Shown here piece after piece: positions 10,256-19,985 of a stretch of DNA of 48,581 nt. Each line of letters opens with the position of its first letter. Position 1 is the first letter of the stretch. The notes under the pieces are model-generated. The model did no database searches. It worked only from the letters and a program-made list of their open reading frames with translations, and was not told the origin of the DNA. The position numbers were made by a program, and so were the translations under genes. Source of the DNA: Chrysophaeum taylorii (Eukaryota; Sar; Pelagophyceae; Pelagomonadales; Pelagomonadaceae); the NCBI GenBank assembly GCA_029834535.1, contig JAQMWT010000378.1, positions 1 through 48,581 on the forward strand. Direction: 5' to 3'.

Positions 10256-10616
10256 CGCGCTCTATGCGCACGTAGAATTTTCCCGCACAGAAAAGGGGCC
10301 TGAAAGGTTTGGTTTGAGAAAAACAGGTACCCACCCAGCGAAGCGAACAGACTCGAAGAGAGGGCTGCAGAGGCACGCGAAAGGAGCAGAGCGCAAGACA
10401 ACTGCGCAACAAAGCAAGTGCGCGAGGAAGGCAGAGTGCGCAGCAGAGAACAAGAACAAGGGAAGGCAACGGACCTCCACAGGACAACAGGGTCTAGGGC
10501 AGATCAGGAGAGGCATGACCGGTGAGGAAGGCAGTATCGCGCGCGGAGAGGTCGGCGTCCTCGTTGGAAACGAAGACGTCGGCGTAATTGAGCTTGTTCT
10601 TGACGTACTTGTACAC
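10256..10616. other. Unassigned GC-rich stretch
   Basis: Several overlapping frames exist on both strands, all low in recognisable content. The stretch precedes the 3' tail of LINE-like copy R2 and may be the target DNA for its insertion. Confidence 0.4.
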
Positions 10617-11014
10617 ACTAACTAACTAACTTCGGACCTCTCCTGAGGCATGGGAGCCAGAGCATGGGAGCCAGACCGGACCGGCAGGAGCCGATCCGGA
10701 ATCACAGAGGAAAATCACGCAGTTGGGGCAGAGGCGAGGGACGAGGACTGGTTGATGGCGGACCGCCACTGCGCGCGGTCTTGTGCGAGGTCGTGCGAAG
10801 GCGTCGCAGGCCGCGGACGTGTTGGTCCACGAACAATCGACCTGTCCGTCGCGTTCTGCCCAACCGAGCGAACCCCATCCTAGCGCGGACTTTCCGGGTG
10901 CTAACCGGCCAGCCCGGGAGGCGAGCAGGCACCGTCTCACTCCGGGACGGCCGGGGCCGCCGCAGGGAGCAAGCGTGTTAGGCGCCGTCCTCCATCGCAA
11001 CCATACGGTTAGCG
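10617..11014 (-). mobile_element. LINE-like 3' end, copy R2 (5'-truncated)
   Basis: It is homologous to 6128-6516 along nearly its full length. The minus-strand 3' end shows the LAQDRAQWR block, then GC-rich hairpins, a 14 bp local duplication of CATGGGAGCCAGAG, and a clean terminal TTAG repeat (10617-10632 as plus-strand ACTA units). The short-repeat tail and 5' truncation support a non-LTR retrotransposon. Homology to R1 ends near 11014, just before the presumed leader of element C. Confidence 0.5.
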
Positions 11015-11835
11015 ATCGCAGGGTTAGGACACAGTCGTACGTATCAACGGCACAAATGAGGGCATTCATGGCGAGACGCAGATGTGGCGGCAACTCCTGA
11101 TCTCTAAGGCTTACCCTTCCTTCTCGAGGCTTGATACCCGTTCAACGGGACGCCTTTTCCTACATTCCTAGTGACATCATACCTCACCCTGGTGAGAAGC
11201 ATTCTTGCAGTATTCTTGTAGCATTCTTGCTATCATATACCATCTCTCCATCTTGTTGAGAGGCTTGGTGAGCGTGAGCAAGGTGTGTGGCGGGCATATC
11301 CGACCCCGAGTCCGTATTTTCATCGTTCAGTGAGGTTTAGGACGAGTCGGTGAGTACCCCCTTTGTCACCTGGGGGTCGGGAGTGTTTTTTCTGTGCCGC
11401 CATACGTGGTGGAGTACACGAGATCGTGCGACTACATCGGTCGCCGACGAACGAGTGCCACCGTACGTATTGTATTACGTGGTCCGGATTTGCACGTGTG
11501 CCCTGATCAAGCACGCGGAGTTCCAGTGGATCGGTTTGCGTTGAGAATATACGCGGACTTTGTTTTTTTCGTGCGTCCCGAGAGACGACGAACACGCGTG
11601 CGAGTTGGAAATCGCAGCGCATTCTCCCGGGAATTGATTTTGGTATAGCTGAACGGTGGAAGCTGTTTGGCGAGTGGGGTCGCTACCCACGGGCATTTTG
11701 TAATTGGCAGCGGATTGGAATTCCGCGAGTGCTGTTTTTACAGCGAGAGATGGCGTTGTTGGAATCAACGCGCATTACCTCGAGTGATCGGATCCGGACG
11801 TATTTCGAGATTCCTGATCGATATTTTGATACAGT
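11015..11835 (+). repeat. Presumed 5' LTR and leader of element C
   Basis: This non-coding stretch precedes the gag-like frames. It has a candidate primer-binding site at 11705-11718, so most of 11015-11704 would be the LTR. I cannot define LTR ends because no 3' LTR is present. Its content is otherwise unremarkable. Confidence 0.35.
11705..11718 (+). promoter_or_regulatory. Candidate primer-binding site of element C
   Basis: TGGCAGCGGATTGG begins with the TGG complementary to the CCA end of tRNAs and lies between a non-coding stretch and the first gag ATG at 11836. I cannot assign the tRNA. Confidence 0.35.
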
Positions 11836-13996
11836 ATGGATATAAACGCAGACGTGCGTGAGGAAGAATCTCCTCCAGTTCTTCCCGCCGCCCCTGAGAT
11901 AGGCCGCGAGGAAGGTGAATTAAGAGAGGCCGAGGCAGTCGACGTTGCTGACGTGCCCCCTGATGTGCCTCCGGATACTGCCATTTTTTCGCCGTTGAGT
12001 CCAACGACTCCGGATCACTCCGGATCCTGGCGAGCGTGTTACTATTGAGCGCGGATCTGCAGCCCGAAGTCGACTTCGTGAAGACCTCGAGCGGAGACGT
12101 CGCGAAAATGAACGATTAGCTGAGCTTTTTGCTCGTGAAAGGGCTGAAGCGACAGAGGAAGCGGCTCGACGAGAAGTTGATATGCTCAATGATGCATTAC
12201 AGCAGGAGATTGAGACAACGAAGACCCTACGTGAAGAGGCTGAACGATTTCGTCGTGAACGAGATGAATTGTTAGCCGAACGTACGCGTCGGGAGAATAG
12301 CCGCGAACAACCCGTGAGTCGACCCGAACCGGAAACGCCCGTGAGGCCGCCTGGACCGGAAAGGAACACTGAAACGGGGAATGAACCTCCGCCCCGAGTC
12401 GATACGGAGACTGAGGGTAGGGCGGAAGCTGAGAATGAAGGTACGAAAATTTTACGGGAATTATCGCGGGGAATATCGGAGACGGTCGCGGACGCCTTCG
12501 AAAAGGGCAACTTGAGCCGATCCCGTCGCCCCACCTCCAGTTTGAAGCCTGACAACCTCAAACTCGTCATCGACGGCCGAGATCAACGGCAATTCAATTT
12601 GGATTCGGCAGCGATGATGCATACTTTAGCAGATGACCATTGCTCGGTCGAGAAATTACGTTACTTACTACCCGTGCATCTACGGGATACCGTTGCGCCA
12701 ATTTTTGTGGAGCATTTGCGGAAATACGAGGAGCTCTGCGATGAGCTACCGCTCGGTCCGTCGTTTTATTTGAAATTGGGTGCTGACGACGAAGAGCATG
12801 GAGCCTCGGTTCGTCGCATCCGTCGTCTTAATAAGACGTATTGCGATAAAATTATGGATTAATGTAGATCGACCTGCCGACCTCCGAGCACGCAGCAGGA
12901 GCTGCTCGATTAGCTGCGGAAGGTCACTCAGTCTTCCGTTCCGAAGAAGTCTGGGGAGCGGCAGGTACAAACGTATTGTACCACATTTCAAAGTGAAGCT
13001 TTGGCTTTTTGTACCGTGTCCAGCCGCACGATGGATGACGTTGATATCCTCGACCAGCTTATCAGTGGTTTGGCGTCCAAGGAGCTGCGGACCCATGTGC
13101 GGTCTATGAGGAGCGGACATCCGGATAGTTACTTGACTTTTAAGTCGTTGGTGGCGCTTATTGCGCGACTCGAGAACGACTTGCGAAAGTTGATGGAGGA
13201 GGAGAAGGACCAAGGGCCTCCCAATCCGAAATCAAATAAACCGCCGCGAGGGCGGGGAGGTCGAGCTATGACTTCCGATCAACAAGCTAAGCCGGATGCG
13301 GATAAACCGTCTGGGAATACTGTTCCGCTGATCTTACGAGATCCTTCTTGGTGGTGCAAGAAGACGTGCAAGGAGTGCGGATTCTATTGGTCCACCCATG
13401 ATGAAGATGAACACGGAAATCGCGTGGTTTGCAACCGCGATCCGGACCGTTATCACTGTGCGATGTGGAAGCGCATTCGGAAACAGAAGAAGCAACCCAT
13501 ATCGCGCTCCGATTGGGAGAAGCGTGATGATGCATCTAATGCGCACGCCACGCGCGGATCGGAGCCTACTAATGAAACCCAAACTTCCCTCACCGAGCTT
13601 GGAACCACAATGGCGACCATGGTGAGCGAGGTCAGAGGCATCAACGATAGCAAGTCGTCTTCTACACGACAGCGAGACGGACGATCACCTTCTAAACGAT
13701 CGTCGCGCCGACACCGAAGTAAGAGCCCTGATCGAAAGGCCAATACTCCTACAACAAGCCCGAGCCCCCGCCGTCGCCGCCATAGCTGGAGCTCTAGTCG
13801 CAATTCGCGCCGGCGCAGACGTCATCGACAGCGCGATGACGAATATGACGGAGGCCGATATCAGGATAGTTTGGGACATTCGAGCGCAACTTTCGCGTTC
13901 CAATCTCTATGCGAAGCGCCGCCATCGTCGGGAGTTGTCTTTTACCCGACGGCACGCCCCGCCCGAGTCTCCGATGATGGTGCCATGCCGCTCTGA
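11836..13996 (+). pseudogene. Element C gag-like gene (frameshifted)
   Basis: The first frame starts with ATG at 11836 and is acidic and Pro-rich. A shift near 12025 leads into a long Arg/Glu-rich coiled coil (about 12025-12330) and a capsid-like region ending at TAA 12860. A third frame (about 13001-13996) has the helical DILDQLISGLASKELR block typical of Ty3-like capsids, then a Cys/His cluster near 13355-13465 (WCKKTCKECG, later C and HC) that could bind zinc, and a long Arg/Ser-rich tail resembling an SR domain. At least two frameshifts and extra stops occur. It would form the particle and bind RNA. Confidence 0.6.
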
Positions 13997-14010
13997 CGAG
14001 CAGCCATCGC

Positions 14011-15800
14011 TTGCAACAGGAGCAAAATACCACCAACGCTCGGATCGTTCGGTGGCCTTCTACATCGTATGTGGAAGCAATATCAGATGCAACTTTGGAT
14101 TCTCTGCGCTACTGGGAAGACTCAGACTCGGAGTCCGACGAACCCATGCCGCAGGTTCCAGTGTCCCCCCATTCTTCAATGTGTGTGTCTTGCAGGGCAG
14201 TTCCCGATGATGACGTTAGACCTTTCGAGTTGACGTCGGGGACGACGTCTTCTTTTCCTACGGGGCCCCCCGATAATGTTTTCGCCGATACAGTTTTGGT
14301 CGCAGCAGAGCACACCACAGCAGCGCCGATGGAGGAGAAGTTGACGGGAATGTCCGATTTGATGGACGAGAAACGAAAATTATCAGAGGAGATAAAGGAG
14401 GAAGTATATGTGCCTCCGATTGAGACGTGTCAGAGTTTATTGTCAGCGAAACTGGGGAATGAGGAAGCAGCCGAAGCGGCGAGCGCCAATATAGATTCAG
14501 AGGCGAGATGTGGAACGCCAGATATGGCAGCGGTGACGATGCAGATGCCGGGCGATGCGAAACCGGAGATACGATGTCATCACACTGCACTTTCGCCGAG
14601 CGATGGGGAAATGATCGAGCAAGACCTCATCACCATCGGCTGTTTGGACCCTGGTACACTTACGTTCATAGTTGGTCATACTTACAGACGACGAGACGGG
14701 CCGAAGTTCGCAACGACTTTAGGCGTGGATGGAATGGCTGATGTCTCCTATATTTGTCGTAGGATGGTCGAAAAACTGACAAGGATAATATCATCCTTGA
14801 CCGAGGAGATCTTCCAGTCGAGCGCACCTTGTACGGGTCAGGATTGAATAAGGCGACAATCCACAAATGGGTCGCATTGCGGATTGCGCTCGCGGACGAT
14901 GTCGCCGTTCCAGTGGTTGCCATTGTGGCCGATACTAATCACCTATTTCTGCTGGGAGTGCGCGATACTCGGGTGTTGGGAGCTATAGTGGACTACCCGC
15001 GAAATCGCATTGCGTTTCTCCGCACACAAGTCGCTTATGGGCGTAAGAAGTTAAAGGTGCAGGATCGACGAGTCGATTCTCCGATTTTGACGTTAAAAAC
15101 AACTTATGACGAACGCAACCCCGTGGTAGTTCAGGTTTATGGGCAACAGCACCATGCGATGCAAAAGAGCCTGAGCACAGCTGAGAACCGAGTTTACGCT
15201 CGCTTGTGCAAGATTGAAGACCTCCAGCGTCCACCGCCGAAACGAGCGGCAGCTTCGACGACTTGGGGTGTCCCTACAGTTACGCCTTCTCAAAGTTCGA
15301 ACAGCGATGCTTATGAAGTGATAGCCTACGCTACGCGCACGATAAAGGTCGAGCCTGGGCGCACTTACTGCGTGCCAGTCGCTCTTTCAGAGCCCATGGT
15401 AGTTTTCGTTGCTACGTCTTCTGGATACGAGCAACTTGGGGTAGTTGATGGAGTGTGTTCTTCTCCTGAGGATCATAACAAGTTCGCAGCTCGAGTGGCG
15501 ATCTCCTCTACCCAGGATGTGCCGACCGTGATTACTCAAGGTGAAGTTCTCGCTTTGGGCGATATTGTTCGTTTTGATGACGAGCTGAATGCTGAGACGG
15601 TCGACGATTTAACGAAGGATGGTGAAGCCGAATATGACAAGGCTAGCCTATCATTCACTGTTTCGGTCGCAAGCCATCTGACTCAAGGCGATGCGGCTCC
15701 CGAACCGGTGCTTTTGAGCTCGGTGCAGAAGGCGTCTCCTTCTGCCGATAAGAAGAATAATTCTCGTCAAGAATCGCTCGGTAACGACGATTTCGACCGA
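14011..15800 (+). pseudogene. Element C aspartic protease region (one frameshift)
   Basis: The first frame (14011-14847) is an acidic linker ending in a retropepsin start: the region around 14725 reads VDGMADVSYI where VDTGASVSFI-like sequence is usual, so the active-site Asp is present but the following residues are unusual. The frame then changes between about 14770 and 14800, and the second frame (to 15803) continues the fold with LDRGDLP, a W-V-A-L-R-I strand and LLGVRDTRVLGAIVDY, which fits the ILG.D.L...A..DY end of Ty3-like proteases. A long acidic linker follows up to the TGA at 15801. It would process the polyprotein if intact. Confidence 0.55.
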
Positions 15801-15803
15801 TGA
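15801..15803 (+). promoter_or_regulatory. In-frame TGA between protease and methyltransferase (element C)
   Basis: The frame of 14829-15800 and that of the methyltransferase (15804 onward) are the same, separated only by this TGA (CGA TGA ACT). The same situation exists in both copies of element A and in copy 2 of element B, in unrelated local sequence. Confidence 0.45.
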
Positions 15804-16502
15804 ACTGACGAGGAGGAAAAGAAATGCCGACAAGTTACAGAAGGCGATATTCGCCGAAGGTTTGAAAAGGTCAACTGGGGGCTGATCACGCGCAAGGTTG
15901 TGATACTCAATAGCGGCGCCGGAGGAAGTACTTTGGGACTGCAACGAGCGAATGAGTTGTGCGGGACGTCATTTCGAGTCGTCCTTGCTCTTGGCTCTTC
16001 AACAGCTGCCAATAAGATTCATCAGACGAATTTTCCGAAGATACCTGTGGTTCAGCACACGCTCTGCGGACGATATGACTCGACCCTCCGATTGATCAAG
16101 GCTTATTTGCCTGAAGCGGAATGGTCATCGTCGATGTGTATAGCGTCTCCACCCTGCGTTCATTCAGCACTCTGCAACTTGACATCCAGAGATGTTGGCA
16201 GGGGAGTTACGGCCACTACTTGGACGATGAAGCTGTGCAAAATGGCTGGCTTCATGATGTGGCTGATAGAACAGGAGGCGTCCATTATTTCTTATATAGC
16301 GCGCTTACACCCTTACGTGTACGTCGTCAATTTTCATGATATCACGCCCACTTTGATGAGCTCTCGCGTGCGATTGTTGGTTTCCAGTCACCCACTGCAC
16401 TTGCAAGAGGCTCCGAAGACATGCGCGAATATGCCACAAAAATTTGCTGCAGCTTTAGGTTACGCTCATGAACGCCACCTGCTCCAGCTGAATAATCTCG
16501 GC
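15804..16502 (+). pseudogene. C5-cytosine DNA methyltransferase-like domain of element C (3'-truncated)
   Basis: The frame reads motif I as NSGAGGSTLGLQ (SGAGG at 15912-15926), a NFP..PV block like that after motif II, motif IV as ASPPC (Cys codon 16155-16157), motif VI as WLIEQE (Glu codon 16269-16271) and motif VIII as SSRVRLL (16359-16376), with Ser in place of the first Gln of QxRxR. Order and spacing fit the C5 family. About 40 codons after motif VIII it is cut by element B at 16502, so the target-recognition region and motifs IX-X are absent. It would transfer a methyl group from S-adenosylmethionine to cytosine in DNA. Confidence 0.75.
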
Positions 16503-18110
16503 TCCGGGAGCCTGTGCTTCACAGCGATGACGAGCAATAACCGGTTTGTGGCGAGCATCGCGGTCGGTGAAGATGTGGCATAAAAGTCAATGCCGACACG
16601 TGCCAAGAAACCTCGGGCAACTAGACGAGCATTATAGCGGTCTGGGGTGCCGTCAGCAAAATACTTGATCTTCAGCACGAGTTTCGTCGAGATAGACGAA
16701 CGGTCTGGCGGTAAAGGTTCGAGCTTAAAGACGCCGTTGGAGCACAAGCCTTCAATTTCCTTGCGAATCGAAGCAATATGCTTAAGCTTGTCTTCTTCGC
16801 TGTGTCCTTTGAGTTCGACAATCTTTTCAGGCTCATAGACAACGTCATCAGCAGTCACGAGTTGTAACACGAGTAACACGACTTGGTCGATGTGCTGCAA
16901 GTCATAGTCCATGACTTCTTGGAGAATGTCTTGATTCGGATCACTTTGACTTAGAAAGAGGTGTCCGAGTTCGCCAGAATCATGCATGAAGGCGTGTCTG
17001 TGACGAGAAGCTAGGTGGTAGTGCTGATGCGCTGAGATGTCCCATAAGAGGGAGGAACTCATATAACAGAATTCTTGGTTCCATTGGCGCGCATAGTACT
17101 CTGCCGGTGACAGTTCGTCGTGGCATACACAGTTCTCGAGAACAGAATTGTCGTTGTCTAGGTGGTCGACCCAGACAGATGAGTGGTACGGCTTCCTTGG
17201 GAAATCAACGTACAAGAGTTCTGCGTCGGTTTCTCTCTGCAGATCCAGTGCAGTTCCGCCCATGATACCATAGTCCTGAGTGGTATTTGCGAGGAGGTAT
17301 CCTGTCGGAACATCATCTGGCGGCTTAGCGTCCCTTCTAATGTTGAGATCAGATGCGATGCTGGCGGCATGGCCCTGGTGCAGAGCGCTGACACTAATGA
17401 GAAACATCAATGTGCTGCACATGTTGGCTGTGGCGCGAGCCGTGGGTTGCTCCAGCTGGTATTTCCAATTGCGACCATACTCTGATGCGATGATGCGTCT
17501 GGTGAAAAGTTTTCCATCGTCGACACGTTTCACGATATAGAGTTGGTCTTTGGGAATACGGAAACCGCGTTCGTCCTTGAGATCTGCCTTGAGTTTGTCA
17601 CTCTGGTTGCGATGCACGAGGACTGGAGTAGAACCTGAATCATCGAGAACAACCTCTAGGCGATCCTTTCGCTTGGGCACCGGAATGCTACCGTCTGGCG
17701 GAGGTGGCCGGTTGAGGAACGAAAAATCCTGTTCAGGTGTCTCGTCGCTGACGGGACTTGGATCAGCAGCAGAGGTCGGATCTAGTTCTTTATGCTCTTC
17801 GTCATCATCGGGTTTATCATCCTGGTCGTTATCATGAGTCTCGCCGTCATTTTGCGATTCCTGTCTAACTTCTGGCATTAGCTGCTCGCTTACAGCTGGG
17901 TGCGGGTCATCTTGCCGTGCCTCTGCTGGGATCTGTGCGTGTGCTTTGATCCGCTCGATCTCATTGTTGCGGTTGATTGGCATGTCTGCATCAACGTGGA
18001 AGTCGTTCGAGGTGACGATTTTTCCATATAGCCCTTGATGTACAAGCAGAAAAGAGCTGTGAACATCACGGATAAATCGGTCCGTGCCGGGGAGGTTCGG
18101 GTGATAGTTG
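16503..18110 (-). pseudogene. Element B copy 1 integrase C-terminal linker and start of reverse transcriptase
   Basis: An open frame runs 18184-16466, of which the part below 16503 is antisense element C. It starts in the region after the integrase core, passes an acidic linker (DDDEEHKE), a block on RNQSDKL and TARATANM, and enters a Ty1/copia RT: KLVLKIKYFADGTPDRYNA, then LVARGFLARVGIDF and TSSPTAMLATNR. This corresponds to the N-terminal third of copia RT; the catalytic Asp residues are beyond the truncation. The intact frame of more than 500 codons suggests a fairly young copy. Confidence 0.8.
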
Positions 18111-19313
18111 TCAATGTGGAAGTAAGAGGCGGAGACGCTGGAGGGTTCCAGTTTGTGACTTTGAGGATAGACAAAGGTGACCAAAGGGGAGGAGCTTCAG
18201 GAGTTGTACCGTGGGTGACATGATGCGCCGGGGAACAGTGCAAGTCATGCTATTGCGCGAAGGCATTCCACGAGAGCGCTGATTGTCTGCTTGGATCCTA
18301 TGCAGTAGAGCAAACGGGTGGTAATACTCGGCGCCAATAGGCTTTCCTTCGATGCGGACGCTGCGCAGGTTAAGGAGGCGGACCACAATGCCTCGTGTGA
18401 TTTCCTTAATGATGTTTTCCGCGAAATTCCGCTGGTGTAGGTGGCGACCAATGATTTGAAGCTGGATACCGAGTTGTACCTTGAGCGGGTGGAACGAGCG
18501 GAAGGTGGAAAAAGCATCAGGTGATATGATTTTCACACTTACATCGAATTCGACCTTAATCACATTGACCACGTAGAGGATGCCGGCCAGAACGCCCTGC
18601 GCGTCCAGTCTCCGCAGGGAGTATACCCATTTGTGTGCCGAAAAAATACACACGAACTGCATGATGTATCGGAAGCTACCATAACATTTGCTGATGCTGG
18701 GATATGAGACATCCATGTGGAGATGTTGGCCAGGGGCGTAGGCCAGTTCATCCTGTGACCAGGAAGAGTTCTTATGACTGAAGCTAACATGCGGTTGACA
18801 GCGCTTGCATTCGCTGCAGTCTTGCAGATACCGATCATCACCTGGGCGGAGATTCGTTACATTAGCGGCAATTGTGCGGCGAAGAATCTCGGGTTGTTGG
18901 TGGTGTATGCGGTGCCAGCGAGTGACCAAGAGCACTCTTTTTGCGTGCTGAATGGTGCCGGGCTTGTGCAAGGGGGGCAGAGCGGCAGTCGAAGTCCGAG
19001 GAGGAGTGTGTCGCTTGTCGACTTGGATTTTAGCAACTGTGGCCTCGGCACGTAGCGTCTCGAGGTTTTTCGAGTTGCTTGGCTTGCGGATCGCAGCATG
19101 GTGAGCATCTGCAACAGCATTGAAGAGGGAGGCGAGGTTGAGGTCCTCCACTGCTAAGAGACGGCTGGAGATGTTCAAGAAGGATTCTGCAACCTGGTTG
19201 CTGTCTCCGGGGCTGGGAATGCCATTGCGCATGGTTGCCCATTCGATGTGAAGGTTCACGTGGTGATACGATTCATGGAGTGCGAGGACAGCGCTGTACT
19301 TAGCCTGCAGCAT
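18111..19313 (-). CDS. Element B copy 1 methyltransferase end, HHCC zinc finger and integrase core
   Basis: The frame opens with motif X overlap just upstream, then a spacer, then the pre-integrase zinc finger: WHRIHH with two His about 28 residues before CSECKRC. The DDE core follows: first Asp in HMDVSYP, second in IISPDAFSTF, Glu in NFAENIIKE. The spacing fits copia integrases. It would insert the cDNA. The frame is one base out from the upstream 19912-19256 segment because of a single base loss near 19410 relative to copy 2. Below about 18230 the C-terminal part moves into the overlapping frame that continues as RT. Confidence 0.75.
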   Translation of the reverse strand: MLQAKYSAVLALHESYHHVNLHIEWATMRNGIPSPGDSNQVAESFLNISSRLLAVEDLNLASLFNAVADAHHAAIRKPSNSKNLETLRAEATVAKIQVDKRHTPPRTSTAALPPLHKPGTIQHAKRVLLVTRWHRIHHQQPEILRRTIAANVTNLRPGDDRYLQDCSECKRCQPHVSFSHKNSSWSQDELAYAPGQHLHMDVSYPSISKCYGSFRYIMQFVCIFSAHKWVYSLRRLDAQGVLAGILYVVNVIKVEFDVSVKIISPDAFSTFRSFHPLKVQLGIQLQIIGRHLHQRNFAENIIKEITRGIVVRLLNLRSVRIEGKPIGAEYYHPFALLHRIQADNQRSRGMPSRNSMTCTVPRRIMSPTVQLLKLLPFGHLCLSSKSQTGTLQRLRLLLPH

Positions 19314-19985
19314 GTTGTGCGGGACGGCGTTGGCCAGTGCCTTGAACGCGAAGTACGGCGGATGCCGTTGGAACAGGCGGAGCAGTTCCGGGTCCGAGTG
19401 GTGTCCAACTTTGCGATTTCAGTGAGGGTCGCGTATCGGATGTGGTCGGGAGAGATCAGCAGTAATGCGTTGGAGTAGCTCGTGTTGGTTGGGTACGAGC
19501 CAGTGACCGAGTAGCACTCTTTGGATTTCTGGAGCGTGTCGCCGATGCGGCCGACGTAATCCGCGTAAGTGGGACGTGCTTCGGACATTATGAGTCCCGT
19601 GGGGTCATCGAGAGTAATTCGCCCTCGTGAATCGATCGCGGCAACGCCGGGATGCGAGCGATTCATGTAGTGGACCCACGTGGAGGGGGGCGAGCAGCTG
19701 TGAGCGGCTGCGAAGGAGTCGGTATAGGCGACGACCAGAAAGGCGGTGCCCTTGGGAACACACATCCAGGGAGAAGGTGTGCGTTGGGGAGAAGACGGCG
19801 GGTTGGTGTGAACAGTCCAATATCTTAGGGGGCCGTGAATACAAGGTGAGGGATGCGCGCGGGAAGTAGCCACATACGACGGCGGTGGCGGCAGTGCCGG
19901 CGATGGCTCCATCTAAATGACAAGCACATTGGGACTCTGAGGCGTGAAAGCAGCGCAGTGTGTTCCAGGCGGTGAGAGTAGGGTG
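19256..19985 (-). pseudogene. Element B copy 1 methyltransferase C-terminal part (motifs IX and X)
   Basis: The upper end is separated from the 439-codon frame by TAA 19986-19988, where copy 2 has CAA. Copy 2 supplies the alignment. The segment reads TWVHYMNRSHPG, ITLDDPTGLIMSEARPTY, then motif IX as IRYATLTEIAKL and, after a one-base frameshift near 19410, motif X as ALANAVPHNML (about 19327-19350). These fit the R-x-(L/A)-T-x-x-E-x-A and GNAVP blocks that close C5 methyltransferases. The distance from motif VIII is unusually long. Confidence 0.65.

Larger units (their letters stand above)
11015..16502 (+). mobile_element. LTR retrotransposon family C (3'-truncated by element B)
   Basis: Order: leader with primer-site candidate, gag-like frames (11836-13996), protease frames (14011-15800), TGA, methyltransferase-like domain (15804-16502). 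At about 16502 the sequence switches to the minus-strand RT of element B, so integrase and RT of C are missing. The gag composition (coiled coil, GL..E block, RS-rich tail) and the retropepsin tail LLG..D..VLGAIVDY look more like Ty3/gypsy than copia, but without RT the class is uncertain. Several frameshifts make it non-functional. Confidence 0.65.

Noticed and set aside
11920..12570. 216-codon minus-strand Ser/Arg-rich ORF
   Set aside because: Antisense of the Arg/Glu coiled coil of element C gag; the Ser/Arg composition is a by-product.
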